From the NCBI GenBank assembly GCA_030490835.1, contig CM059972.1, positions 50,635,563 to 50,699,562 of the forward strand: DNA of 64,000 nucleotides. Direction: 5' to 3'. Numbering within the stretch: the stretch's first letter is position 1; each line of letters opens with the position of its first letter. The stretch comes from Annona cherimola. Taxonomy: Eukaryota > Streptophyta > Magnoliopsida > Magnoliales > Annonaceae. Of the stretch, positions 48,739 to 59,209 are shown in pieces. Under the pieces are notes generated by a model. It searched no databases. It worked only from the letters and a program-made list of their open reading frames with translations, and had not been told where the DNA came from. Made by a program: the position numbers and the translations under genes.

Positions 48739-48877
48739 CCAGCGTCAAGATACTGGGCAGCGAGTGGTAGAATCATCCATTGCAGAGGAGAAAAATTGGA
48801 AAGACAAAAAAATGGGGCTAGGAGATAAAAAGCAATAAGCGGTGCACTGCTTTAAAAATCCTGGGAGAAGAAGCAAA

Positions 48878-49142
48878 ATGGTGACGGGAAAAGAAGATCT
48901 AGACCTAAGCTTGGGATTAGAATCTATTCCCTCCAAATCCTATGCCTTTCAGAGTCGTCTCGTCCTCTCCTTCCACTTTGCCATTTGCAATGACCCAGAG
49001 AAACTCCCGGAATGACGGGATAGATATGAATCACATGTCTGCAATGGCCAACTGCAGCACCGTCTCGAGCAAGCGGAAAGCAGAGCAAGTGCGAACCTAT
49101 GGGAGGAGCGGGGACTCAATACTTTTAGTGAAAGCAACATAA
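48878..49142 (+). pseudogene. Gene-like fragment resembling the N-terminus of an HD-Zip class II factor (tentative)
   Basis: The ATG at 48878 opens MVTGKEDLDLSLGLESIPS, an N-terminal LxLxL repression motif. In a second frame (48942-49142) the sequence reads GIDMNHMSAMANCSTVSSKRKAEQ in two parts, similar in order to the GIDVN...STVSS.SGKR segment before the homeobox of class II HD-Zip proteins. No homeodomain or leucine zipper follows, so at most the 5' exon is present. It is broken by a frameshift and a TGA at about 49014. This is motif resemblance only. Confidence 0.3.
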
Positions 49143-50171
49143 GACCACCGTAAGGCTGGAGCTGGAAATCTTGGCACCATTGGATAGCTGCACCAGACTA
49201 AATTCCCAAGAGACAGGACATGAGCCTCGGTGTTTCGACCCGGTGAATTCGATCCCGTGATGGCGAAAGTTCGTCTGCGAAAGGGGATAACAAGTAAGCT
49301 AATAGCCTGAGCTAAAGAGAACGGTTTCTGTGCAAGTTTGCATGCTAGGCGAACGTGGAAATGCCATATCTACCGTTAATTTTAAACGTGCGACTGAGAT
49401 AAGTAGGGGTAAAATGGGAATGTTAATTTCCTGTACTCGCGTGTGGATAGTTTGGATTTCTAGTCAATGGCTTCCCGAGGAAGCTTCCGACCTGCAACAA
49501 CTAAGGATTTGGGAAGAGCAGTATCATCCAACGATATTTTCCTTTCTTGATGGTGGAGAAGCGGAGAAGAAGAGCCCTTTTCCGACAGTGGACGAGCAGA
49601 GATGAAGAGTCAGAGCAATGATTCGGAAAATTGCAATAGATGGATAGGAGTGCCGAAGGAGCGGGTTGATCTCACAGTAGGGAGAGGAGATCTTAGGCAT
49701 CTTTAAAGGAGAGAGTCGCCGGTCATTAAGGGGAACGAACATTGGGGGAAACGGGCAATTGCTTTTTGGGTGGATGATGCATCCGACGGGTGATCGATCT
49801 CATCTTCTTCTTGGCATTTTGACACTGACAAATTTACAACCCCCGGCATGCCTCTTCACCTGCAGCCATGTGCACAGAGCTTTGCCTCTCCACTGCTCGT
49901 CTCCTTCTTCTCCTGATTGGGCATGTGAGAAGCAAATCCATGGAGATTCATGGTTCCTACGATTTTTGAATTCATCATAAATGGAGAAGATGCCGGCTTA
50001 GCTGCTTGTCGGATTAATGGGTTTTTGGCAGGAACCAACAATAATTGTCGAACCTCTGGCAGGAGACGGTGGGGAGCTTTGTTTATCCACCATTAATGGC
50101 AGATGCTAAAAAATAGTGGCAAAACATGGTGGATCTAGCCAAAATAGCATAGATTTATCGTCTAATCATCC
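49143..50171. other. Unassigned sequence between gene-like fragments
   Basis: Base composition is more even than in the surrounding AT-rich DNA. Short open frames (for example 49330-49605 and 49759-49980) have no recognisable domain, and none is supported as a gene. I see no RNA gene or transposon ends. Confidence 0.4.
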
Positions 50172-50666
50172 ATGCCCTCTTTGTTCTCCATCTCGTGTTC
50201 CAGCAGCCATCATCTCTGGCATATTAAATTGAAGATGCCCCTATGTCATTTCCTTCGATGGGAGTCCGAGATGCAAAGAGAGGTCGTCCCAAAAAAATTG
50301 GCTAAAAGATATCCTATTGGAATATCTAAAAGTGATATGAAATTTAGCTTTGATTTGTTTTCCTGTAGTGGTTCTGATTCAAAACAGAAACATGATAGAA
50401 GAATCTGTGGTGCTCAAGATCCAAATAATGCGCCTCAGCCATTTACTAGCAAATCAAGCAAGCGGAAACCAAGGCAGGAGTGTGTGATACAGCAATCTGA
50501 AGCATCTCAGCAGCGTGGTTCTGCCATTGTCTTGGGCAATGTTCTTACATCCATGAAGAACCCAAAAAATAGGTGTCTAAAATCAATCCAAACGGTCATA
50601 GCAAACATAATGCAAGTGGTTCACATGCTCTTGTGGGTAAGAATTCATGCCACAGATGGGTGCTAG
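50172..50666 (+). pseudogene. Unrecognised open frame, possible exon remnant
   Basis: This 164-codon frame is the longest in the island. Its middle has a low-complexity, exon-like composition rich in Ser, Lys and Gln (SDSKQKHDRRICGAQDPNNA, KSSKRKPRQECVIQQSEASQ). A shift near 50573 leads to an overlapping frame with HALVGKNSCHRW. I do not recognise the family. Its upstream part (50172-50270) looks noncoding, so the ATG is probably not a real start. It may be part of the same captured or decayed gene cluster as 48246-49142. Confidence 0.25.
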
Positions 50667-50901
50667 AACCTTTGCCTATGAGAACTACTGCACCACCAGC
50701 TCCGATCCTCTGTCCGATTTTCTTTATCGAGACGGCTCCAATATTTCTCCATTTTTCTGTCTGAATTTCTTTATTGAGACGGCAATACATCCACCCAAAA
50801 AAGTGCGCCAAAGAGAAAATGACGAATTGTAAATCCGAATATTTTCATTCCCTTCAAAACGTGCTTTTACGTAACCGCATATTCAATAATCCTTTCAAAA
50901 G

Positions 50902-52600
50902 CATGAAAAATTAATAAATTTAATTTTAATAATTCCTTGGGTAAATGGTATAAGATGCCAAATACGATTGGTGTAGATAATTTCATTGGTTCTAAAAAAT
51001 AGAGTTATCTGTTCAAATTAATTAATAGAATATATATTCAAATTAATAACACAAAGAATTTTGGGAATAAATTTAGATTTAGAATACTTAAATTATTAAT
51101 ATGAAACACATTTATACAAGAGATTTTAAAATATAAATTTTAAAATAACAATATAGAAAATGTCTACACCATAAATTTGAAGATATGAGCTTTAAAATTA
51201 TTACGGAGAATTTTTGTACAATAAATTTATAAATTTTAAAATTTAAAATATTTATATGAACAATGTTTCTACAACAAATTTATATATATTTTAAATATTT
51301 ATACCAAAAATAATTCTATAAAAATTTGAAATCTAAATTTCGAATTAATCATAAGAAGAGCATTTCTATAGCAAAATTGAAACTGTAAATTTTAGAATAA
51401 ATACATGAACAACATTTACATAGTAGATGTAAAAATATAAATTATAAAATAATTATATGGAGAATGTTGCAATAAAAATACATTAAATTATTACTATAAA
51501 TTTACTAATGTAAATTATAAAATAATGATTTCACAGAATGTTTTCTAACGTTGGTTGTTGTGGTCTTATTACTATTGCTACATGTAATATATTATCTAAA
51601 TATAAGTGAATATCATATATGTTTGTCATGGCTTAAACTCATAAATAATTTTGACAATATATGTGTCAATCCAAATCAAACCCAGTTTTAAATCTTTTCC
51701 TATTTATTTATATATGGGTTAGAGTAGGCCTGGATCAAGTTGAAAATAAATTTATTTTCATCCAATTTATTTTTCGAGTTATAGATTTTGGATTGTATTA
51801 CAATGTGGATGATGTCTTTTCCATGTCATTTTCCATACAAAACATTCTTTCATGCAAAAAATAATAATTTTAGTTTTAATAATTCATTGGGCCAATGGTA
51901 TAGCAAGCCAAATGAAATTGGCGTAAATAATTTTGTTGACACCAAAACATAGAGTTATTTTTACATATTATTTAATAAATTTGTATACAAACTTATTACA
52001 TAGAATTTTTTACAATAAATTTAAATATAAAATTCTTAAAATACAAATATGAAGCACAACTATAAAAGAAATTTAAAAACTTAATATTTTAAATAAGTAC
52101 ATAGAAAAGTTCACACAATTCATTTGAAGATATGATTTTTAAAATCATTATATGGAGAACGCTTGTATAATATATTTAGAATTTAAATTTTAATATTTTT
52201 AGATAAAAAATTATTATACAAAATTTCTAAATCTAAATATTAAATTAATTTGAAGAAGAACATTTCTATAGCAAAATTAAAACCGTAAATTTTATATTAA
52301 ATACATGAAGAACATTTATATAATGTATTTAAATATATAAATCTCAAACTAATTATGTGGAGAATGATGCTATAAAAATTTTCTGAATTATTACAATAAA
52401 TTTATCATCACAAATTATAAAACAATGCATTTATAGTAGTAGTTTTTTTAACGGTGGTTGTGGTGGTCCTACTATTATTGATGCATGTAATCTATTATTT
52501 AAATACTAATGTATATTAGTAGATTTTTCATAGCCTGAACTCCAAAATAATTATGATGATATATGTTTCAATCTAGATTGAACTACAAAATAATTTCATA
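50902..52600. repeat. Diverged direct duplication, about 950-bp period
   Basis: Copy 1 (50902-51851) and copy 2 (51852-52600) run in parallel: catgaaaaa/catgcaaaaa, ttttaataattccttggg/ttttaataattcattggg, aagaagagcatttctatagc/aagaagaacatttctatagc, and ggttgttgtggtc/ggttgtggtggtc. Both are AT-rich and noncoding, and they differ by many substitutions and indels, so the duplication is old. Confidence 0.75.
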
Positions 52601-54842
52601 TATTATTTTTGGGTCTAATAAATAATGCTTTACCTTGAAATTTGAATGATGGGAAACAAAAGAGAAACTATAAAAATATTAGAAAGTTTATCATTTAACA
52701 AAATCTTTTTCAATAATCTAATTATTAAATTGTGGATTTCTGCTTCATTAAAAATATCTTGATTTTTTATATCAGAGATGGATCAAATGTACAAAAGCTA
52801 GAGTGATTGGTGGATGGGCTTTGGTCCTAAAATGCAAAGCAATCAAGTATGATGTGTACTTTTAAAAAATCAAAAACCATGTTTTGTTTAGTCTCAGACC
52901 TGATCGATTGAAACAAACCAACCATTAACCGCTCCTGATTAGAACTATTTTTGTGATAAATAATTTAAATTCAACATTACATAAAATTCTCACCTAACTT
53001 TTATACAAATTTTTTACTTTTTGAGGTAATGGTACGAGGTGACAAATAAAATTTATGCCGTTAATTTTTTTTTGATTTATTTCATTTATTTACTTTTATT
53101 CTGTTGTAAATTTGTGCCGTTAATTTATTTTTTGATTTATGTTCATTTATTTACTTTTATGCCGTTGTAAATTTTATATGATTTACACAAAAAAGTAAAT
53201 AAATCAAAGTAAATCATTTTTGATAAAAGTAAATCGTAAATGAATGAAAAAGTAAATAACGGGTGGTCTCAATATTTATAATTTTTCTAGTAAACCAAAG
53301 TAAATCATTTAAAATTTGTGCCATTTTATTCTAAGTTTAATGGTACGAGATGACAAATTATTGTAAATCATAGGAGATACAAAAAGGTGACAACGGTCAT
53401 TTATTTACTTTTTAAGACCACCTATTACAAATTAAATTCCTCCTATGAGAAATAATAAAAATAAATGATACTTATAAATAATCACACGAGTATTATAGTA
53501 TTTGTTCATTTTTTAGTTACAATATGGGGTTAAAAAAAAGGTGCATAATGAGTATGGGGACGGGTTTTATGCTGACTATGATTAATATACGTGCTTATTA
53601 TAAAAATTTATAACATATACAAATTTCTACCTTTCCAGTAAATAAAAGTGTAAATAATTATTATTGATTTATTAAATATATTAATTAGGTAAAGGATCCA
53701 ATTATTGGATTTATTTAAAATTTAATAAGAATCTATATTTTATTATTTAATATTATTAGTATCTTTCGTATTACATTTACAGATAATATATTCGATATAG
53801 ATTTTATGAACAATCTATAAAATCCATCAAACCAGTTCATTACAAATTGATAACTCTATAAAAATCATAAATCATGTATATATTAGTTCATGATTTTGCA
53901 TTATTCTTGTAAAATCTGTATTGCCCATATAATTTGTGAAAATGAAATGTCATCAATCATATTTCAGGTGTTAAAACTGTATAACTGGTTTATGTTATCA
54001 GACAAGTACGTAGCAAAATCATATATTCTATACAACTTGTAAAATATATAAAAATTATCAATTGCATATGTGCTATTTCTGTGATACTCGAATAACCTAT
54101 AAAATTTATTTCATGGGAAAAATGAATAAAGATTACCAGTATAACACATCATCCCCATGAATTGCATAAAAACTGTAAAATCTGTAAAATCTATAAAATC
54201 GGTCAAACATTCTAAATTATATCATTCGTTCAAACTTATTTTTTTAAATAAATCTATTCTGAATTTGCAAATTTTAGGCATACATAACCGATTATAATTT
54301 AAAATGAATATCATTCAATTTAACGTCATGGATCACTCATCATCTATAGTACTTTATTAAAATCATATGATTAACCATAGAAATACATGCACCCCAAAGT
54401 ACTATAATTAATCTCACCTACCCATACTCACACTTTACCCACAATGCTACTCTCATGGTATGAAATTACCATATTACCCTCATTTGCATTTTATGCAAAA
54501 GTGCAAACGTTTGCACTCACACCTGCCTCTGAGCTAAAAGCTATGAGAAGAATCCAAGATTACAACACTTTCGAAAATTGATGTGACCCCACAAGAAAAG
54601 ATGGCATCAACCAATCAACCTAGCCTCGTTACAGCTGTTCAAGTAAAAGCACAGGAGATGAACCAATGAAAATGCAACACGTATCATTACCCAGCTCGAA
54701 AGATTTGCCTCCCTCCTGAAATTGTCACGTTGCTGGCTGGACAAGCCATGTAAATTCACTAAACTTGAGTTGTGCGTAAAAAATATACTACGGACAAGGA
54801 GTTAACACGTGGAAATGCATGCACCGCACGGAACTAATACAG
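52601..54842. other. AT-rich spacer with local repeats
   Basis: No gene or element ends are recognised. Local structure includes a near-tandem pair of about 60-bp units (gttaatttttttttgattta..., 53065-53170), a direct pair of ggtacgaggtgacaaat/ggtacgagatgacaaat (about 53030 and 53341), tgtaaaatct repeats near 54170-54200, and a 16-bp perfect palindrome at 54501-54516. Near 54600-54830 there are CCAAT words and a CACGTG box. Confidence 0.4.
54501..54516. repeat. Perfect 16-bp palindrome
   Basis: GTGCAAACGTTTGCAC is self-complementary over all 16 bases. It follows a looser inverted pair (tgcattttatgca), and no known element end lies beside it. Confidence 0.85.
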
Positions 54843-55324
54843 GGGACGTTTGGTAACATAAGAGTATGGGAACTATGATTTTCCCATGGTATTTGGTTTT
54901 TCAAGACTAATCATTACTTCATCAATCATACTATTTTTTTCACTTTTACCCCTACTTTCTAATAATTTTCCCTATCAACTACATACAACAAACCTATTTA
55001 TTCCAACTATACATCTATCATTTCCTATCAATCACACATTTATCAAAATATTCTCTTTTTCATTTCCCACCATTTTTCATAATCCCACAATTTTACACAT
55101 TTCCTTCACTTGGCTTTGATTATCTGTGTTTTATTGCTTTATTTTTCTCTATATTTCTGCTTGTTTCATTAAGGGAATTAACTCCAAAAAGAAAAATTTC
55201 TGTTTAAGTAAAGAATTTTAAAATACCAAATTCATCCCTCCCCTCTTGGGTAGTTGCCATAAACTCGGGACCAACAAGTAGTATCAAAGTAGGTCTTTGA
55301 GTTTAAACCAAAGAGATTTTACAA

Positions 55325-56239
55325 ATGGCATCCCAACAAACTTTCACCTCTGCATTCGCCAAAGGCCAATCATTTACAAGGCCAACTCTTTTTTATGGGA
55401 GTAACTTCGGTTACTGAAAGTTAAGAATGAAACAACTCATCATGACTACGGATATAGATTTTTGGATTGCTATCCAAGACGGTGTTGTGCTACCAATTGA
55501 TGAAAAAGCCTCTACATGGTCTGAGGAGGAGGTTAGGACTGTAAAGAGCAACGCCAAAGCCATGAACTCCCTCTTTTATGTTCATACCACATCTGAATAT
55601 GATAGGGTATCCTCATGCCAAATCGCTGAAGAAATATGAGATACACTAACATCTATCTATAAGGGAACTTCTCAAGTTCAAGGGACGAGAAGAAATATTC
55701 TGATTGAAGAGCTAGAAAGCTTTAAATTGCTTGAGACTGAGAATATTTCTAAAATGTTTGTTAGATTTTCAAAAATAACTAATGCTCTAAAAGGTCTCGA
55801 GAAAGCTATTTCTGAATCTGAGCAGGTTATGAAGATTCTATGGGCGCTACCTGAGTCGTGGACTCCTAAGATCACGACCATCGAAGAAGCAAAGGATCTA
55901 AACACACTAAGGCTAGAAGATCTTATCAAGTCACTCATGTCACATAAGTTGATAACGAGGAGGAACGAGGAGAAACACAAAGGCAAAAGAGCAATTTCCT
56001 TAAAGGCTGCACCGATTTTAGACGAGTCTACCTCATCTTCTCAAAACGACGATGAGGAGATTACCCTACTCACTAGAAGATTCAGAAAGTTTGTGAGAAA
56101 AGGGAAGAATTTCAAAAGATTCAAAGAAAGAAACATGAAGGAGAAAAAGAAGGAGACAACCAAATGCTACTGGTGTGGAGGAGTGGGACATATGCAAGCT
56201 CAATGTCCCACACCAGATGAGAACAAGATAAGGGAATGA
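55325..56239 (+). pseudogene. Element F gag, first knuckle region (broken)
   Basis: Gag starts MASQQTFTSAFAKGQ (ATG 55325), shortly after the primer site. The frame covers a UBN2-type capsid region (AIQDGVVLPIDEKASTWSEE, ILWALPESWTPKITTIEEAK) and ends after the knuckle CYWCGGVGHMQAQC (C-x2-C-x4-H-x4-C, about 56160-56210). Two stops at 55415-55417 and 55636-55638 are TGA codons exactly where tryptophan is expected (GY-W and EEI-W-DTL). A frameshift lies between the second stop and 55727. Confidence 0.85.
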
Positions 56240-56258
56240 CGAGAGAAGAAAGACTGAA

Positions 56259-57177
56259 ATGAGAACCGCAAATTTCAAAAAGTTAAAGGAAGAGGGATGT
56301 ACGTCAATGAGGAGACGTCCACAACTAGCAACTCATCAAATGAAGACAATGAGGCTGCAAACTGTGCAAGGATATGTTGCATGGCCACGATGGAGGATAA
56401 TAGCAACTTTTGCCTTGCTGCAACAAAAATTCTGGAAGGACAAACCACCTCAACAAACTGCACAAGTAGTGAAGAGGTAACATCTAAACTGAAAACTCAT
56501 TCTATTTTCTCTTCCACAAATGAATGTCTCAAATGTATTGAATTAGAGGAATTACAACAAGCATATGATTCATTATATGATGAATAAAGAAATTGGAAAA
56601 CAAATTTACAATAAAGAAAAGACAATGTGAATCAATAATTATTATGAATGGCAAACTTGCTGAAAAGGTTGACCACCTAACCAATGAAAAGAATACTTTG
56701 ACAAATGAGGTGGAAAGACCTAAGAAAGAAAATGAATCATTAGCTAAGTTCTCTAATCCATGGAAAAGTGTCAAAATATTTCTAAATATAACCACCCAAA
56801 ACAACAAAAGAGGACTTGAGTACTCTACATTTGAGAAAGGTAAATGTAGCAAATCTAATGCTTTAAGGACTTTCAAAAACCAAGCAAAACTCATCTATAC
56901 TAAACCAAAAATGAATCATGTTGCTTGGACCAAGAGATCAATTTGGGAACCATCCACTACATGGATTCCCATCCAAAGACTTCCAAGGGCATGTAACTTT
57001 TGCAACGAAATGGGTCATAAGATCTATCAATGTAAAATAAGAAAATTGTACAACTATGGTGTAAAACTGGTTTGGATATCAAAGAGCATTGGATTTATGT
57101 CTTCTAAAGTAGAACAACGTAGACTTCAATGGCTCACTAACCCAAATGGACTCATAAAATGGGTACCAAAAAGATAA
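56259..57177 (+). pseudogene. Element F Gag-Pol spacer with second zinc knuckle (broken)
   Basis: An acidic/Ser-rich part (56297-56587) leads into a predicted coiled coil (KLAEKVDHLTNEKNTLTNEV, about 56650-56710) and a second knuckle, CNFCNEMGHKIYQC (about 56995-57035). It then reaches the LTNPNGLIKWVPK end at 57177. This extended Gag-Pol spacer is a Sirevirus trait. Frame changes separate it from gag (near 56240 and 56590) and from protease. Confidence 0.75.
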
Positions 57178-57229
57178 GCTCTATATGATTTTATTTTTTG
57201 CAGTATGTTTTAAAGCAAAGGCCAACATG

Positions 57230-58480
57230 TGATTCATGAATAGTGGTTGCTCAAGACATATGACAGGAGAAAAAGGATTGTTCCATAAGATCAAATCATG
57301 TAGTGAAGGAACAGTTGCATTTGAGAACAATGAAAAAGGTATAATCAAAGGTAAAGGAAACGTTTATGGAAATTCAAATGCATGTATTGAGGATCTACTA
57401 TTTGTTGAAGGACTCAAACACAACTTAATGAGCATTAGTCAACTGTGTGATAAAGGCTATAAAGTTGTATTTGAATTCTCTATATGCAATGTATTTGATG
57501 ATGATCACATAGTATTTAGTCGCAAAAGACATGAAAATATATATTTGGTTTGCCTTGATGAATTTGATGGAAAATATCATATAGCCATTGAAAATGATCC
57601 ATGGATATGACATAAAAGGCTTGAACATATAAACATGTTAAACATTAAGACTTTGTAGAAAAAGAGCCTAGTGGAAGGATTACTAAAGCTTAAATATGAG
57701 AAAGACAAAATATGTAAAGCTTGTCAACTATCCAAGCAACCTACAATGCCATTTTCCACTAAAAAGAAAATTTCAACAACTACCACTTGAACTATTACAT
57801 ATGGATCTTTACATGCCATCAGACATTTTAACTCTTGGTGGAAAAAGTATGTATTTGTCATAGTTGATGATTTTTCAAGATTTACATGGATAATTATCTT
57901 AGCTAGCAAAGATGAAGCATTCCCTATGTTTGTCACTTTTTAAAATTTGGTGCAAAATAAAAAACAGAACATAATCATTTCCATTAGAAGTGATCATGGT
58001 GGTGAATTTGAAAATAAATAATTTATAAAATTTTGCAATGAGAAAGGAATTCACCACATATTTTTTGCACCAATAACTCCCCGACAAAATGTGATAGTTG
58101 AAAGGAAAAATAGGACAATACAAGAGATGACTAGAACCATGCTAAATGAGAGCAAATTATCCAAAAGATTTTGGGGCGGAGCTGTAAGTACAACATGTCA
58201 TGTATTAAATCGTGTTACCATAAGAGCAATCTTAAAAAAGACCCCTTATGAACTATGAAAGGGCAGAAAACCAAACTTTCATATTTTCATGCTTTTAGAT
58301 GTACATGCTATGTGTTGAATAATGAAAAAACAAACTTGAAAAAATTAGATATCAAAAGTAATGAGCCAATGTTCCTTGGTTATTCATTAAATAGAAAAAT
58401 ATGTAGAGTCTTTAACAAAAGAAATCAAGGGTGCGTTTGTTTGGCACAAAAAAATGTCAAACAAAACTTTTCAATCTAAA
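57230..58480 (+). pseudogene. Element F protease and integrase fragments (broken)
   Basis: Copia protease is marked by NSGCSRHMTGEKGLF (57236 onward; D of D-S-G is N here) and the ISQLCDKGYKV block. A TGA just before it replaces tryptophan. The integrase zinc region begins with a TGA at about 57608 (Trp in DPWIW-HKRL). The core is in pieces through 57610-58250: the VIVDDFSRFTW segment, then ISIRSDHGGEFEN, and GIHHIFFAPITP. The C-terminal part (58255-58480) gives KLSYFHAFRCTCYVL and EPMFLGYS after another Trp-to-TGA. A MITE at 58429 ends it. Confidence 0.82.
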
Positions 58481-58719
58481 ACTTTTCACTCTCCATAACT
58501 ACTCTATTTTTTAATTATTTTTTCATATTTTTCTATACAAACTACCCTACTTTTCAATCATTTCTACACAACTACCCATACAACTAACCTATCTATTTTA
58601 ACTTTATTCTCTTTACTCCTTATCATTACTCCTATTATATCACATCATTTTCTATCAATTTGACAACTTCTACTTCAAAAACTTTTCATCAAAAGTTTTA
58701 CTCCTAACCAAACACACCC
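58429..58719. mobile_element. MITE 1 (291 bp) in Copia pol
   Basis: Ends GGGTGCGTTTG and CAAACACACCC are inverted repeats, flanked by caa on both sides (58426-58428 and 58720-58722). A 3-bp duplication with a GGG...TGTTTGG-type terminus suggests a PIF/Harbinger (Tourist-like) MITE. No coding capacity. Confidence 0.8.
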
Positions 58720-58722
58720 CAA

Positions 58723-58925
58723 ATAGTAGAAGAATCAATACATGTTGTATTTGATGAATTTAACCAAAATCCCAAAAATGAGGATGAGTTGAGTGATGCA
58801 GATGAGGCATCAAGGAATCCAAAAGAGGAACAACTAGAACAACAAGGAAGAGCCTAAACAAAGCAAGAGAATTCCATGGAGGAAAGGGTAAGTGAAGGTA
58901 ATAATTCCTATAAACCTCCAACTGA
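58723..58925 (+). pseudogene. Element F pol remnant between the MITEs
   Basis: Copia polyprotein sequence resumes after MITE 1 (VEESIHVVFDEFNQNPK, then an acidic linker) and runs to MITE 2. This is the variable spacer between integrase and RT. One in-frame stop is present near 58856. Confidence 0.65.
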
Positions 58926-59206
58926 GGGTGTGTTTGGTAATATATAAAATTTTTGATGAAAAGTTTTGGAGAGTAAAAGTTATCAGATGATGTGATATGA
59001 TAGGGATAATGATGAGTAGTAAAGAGGATAAAGTTAAAATAGATAGGTTAGTTGTGTTGATAGTTGTGTAGAAATAATTGAAAAGTAGGGTAGTTGTATA
59101 GGAAAATGTAAAAAAATGGTTAAAAAATATGATAGTTGTAGGGAGTGAAAAGTTTTAGATTGAAAAGTTTTAACTTGATATTTTTTGTCAATTGCCAAAC
59201 ACACCC
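58926..59206. mobile_element. MITE 2 (281 bp), inverted relative of MITE 1
   Basis: Ends GGGTGTGTTTGGTAA and TTGCCAAACACACCC are flanked by tga (58923-58925 and 59207-59209). Its interior is the reverse complement of MITE 1's (for example gatgaaaagtttt against aaaacttttcatc), so the two are one family in opposite orientation about 200 bp apart. Confidence 0.82.
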
Positions 59207-59209
59207 TGA

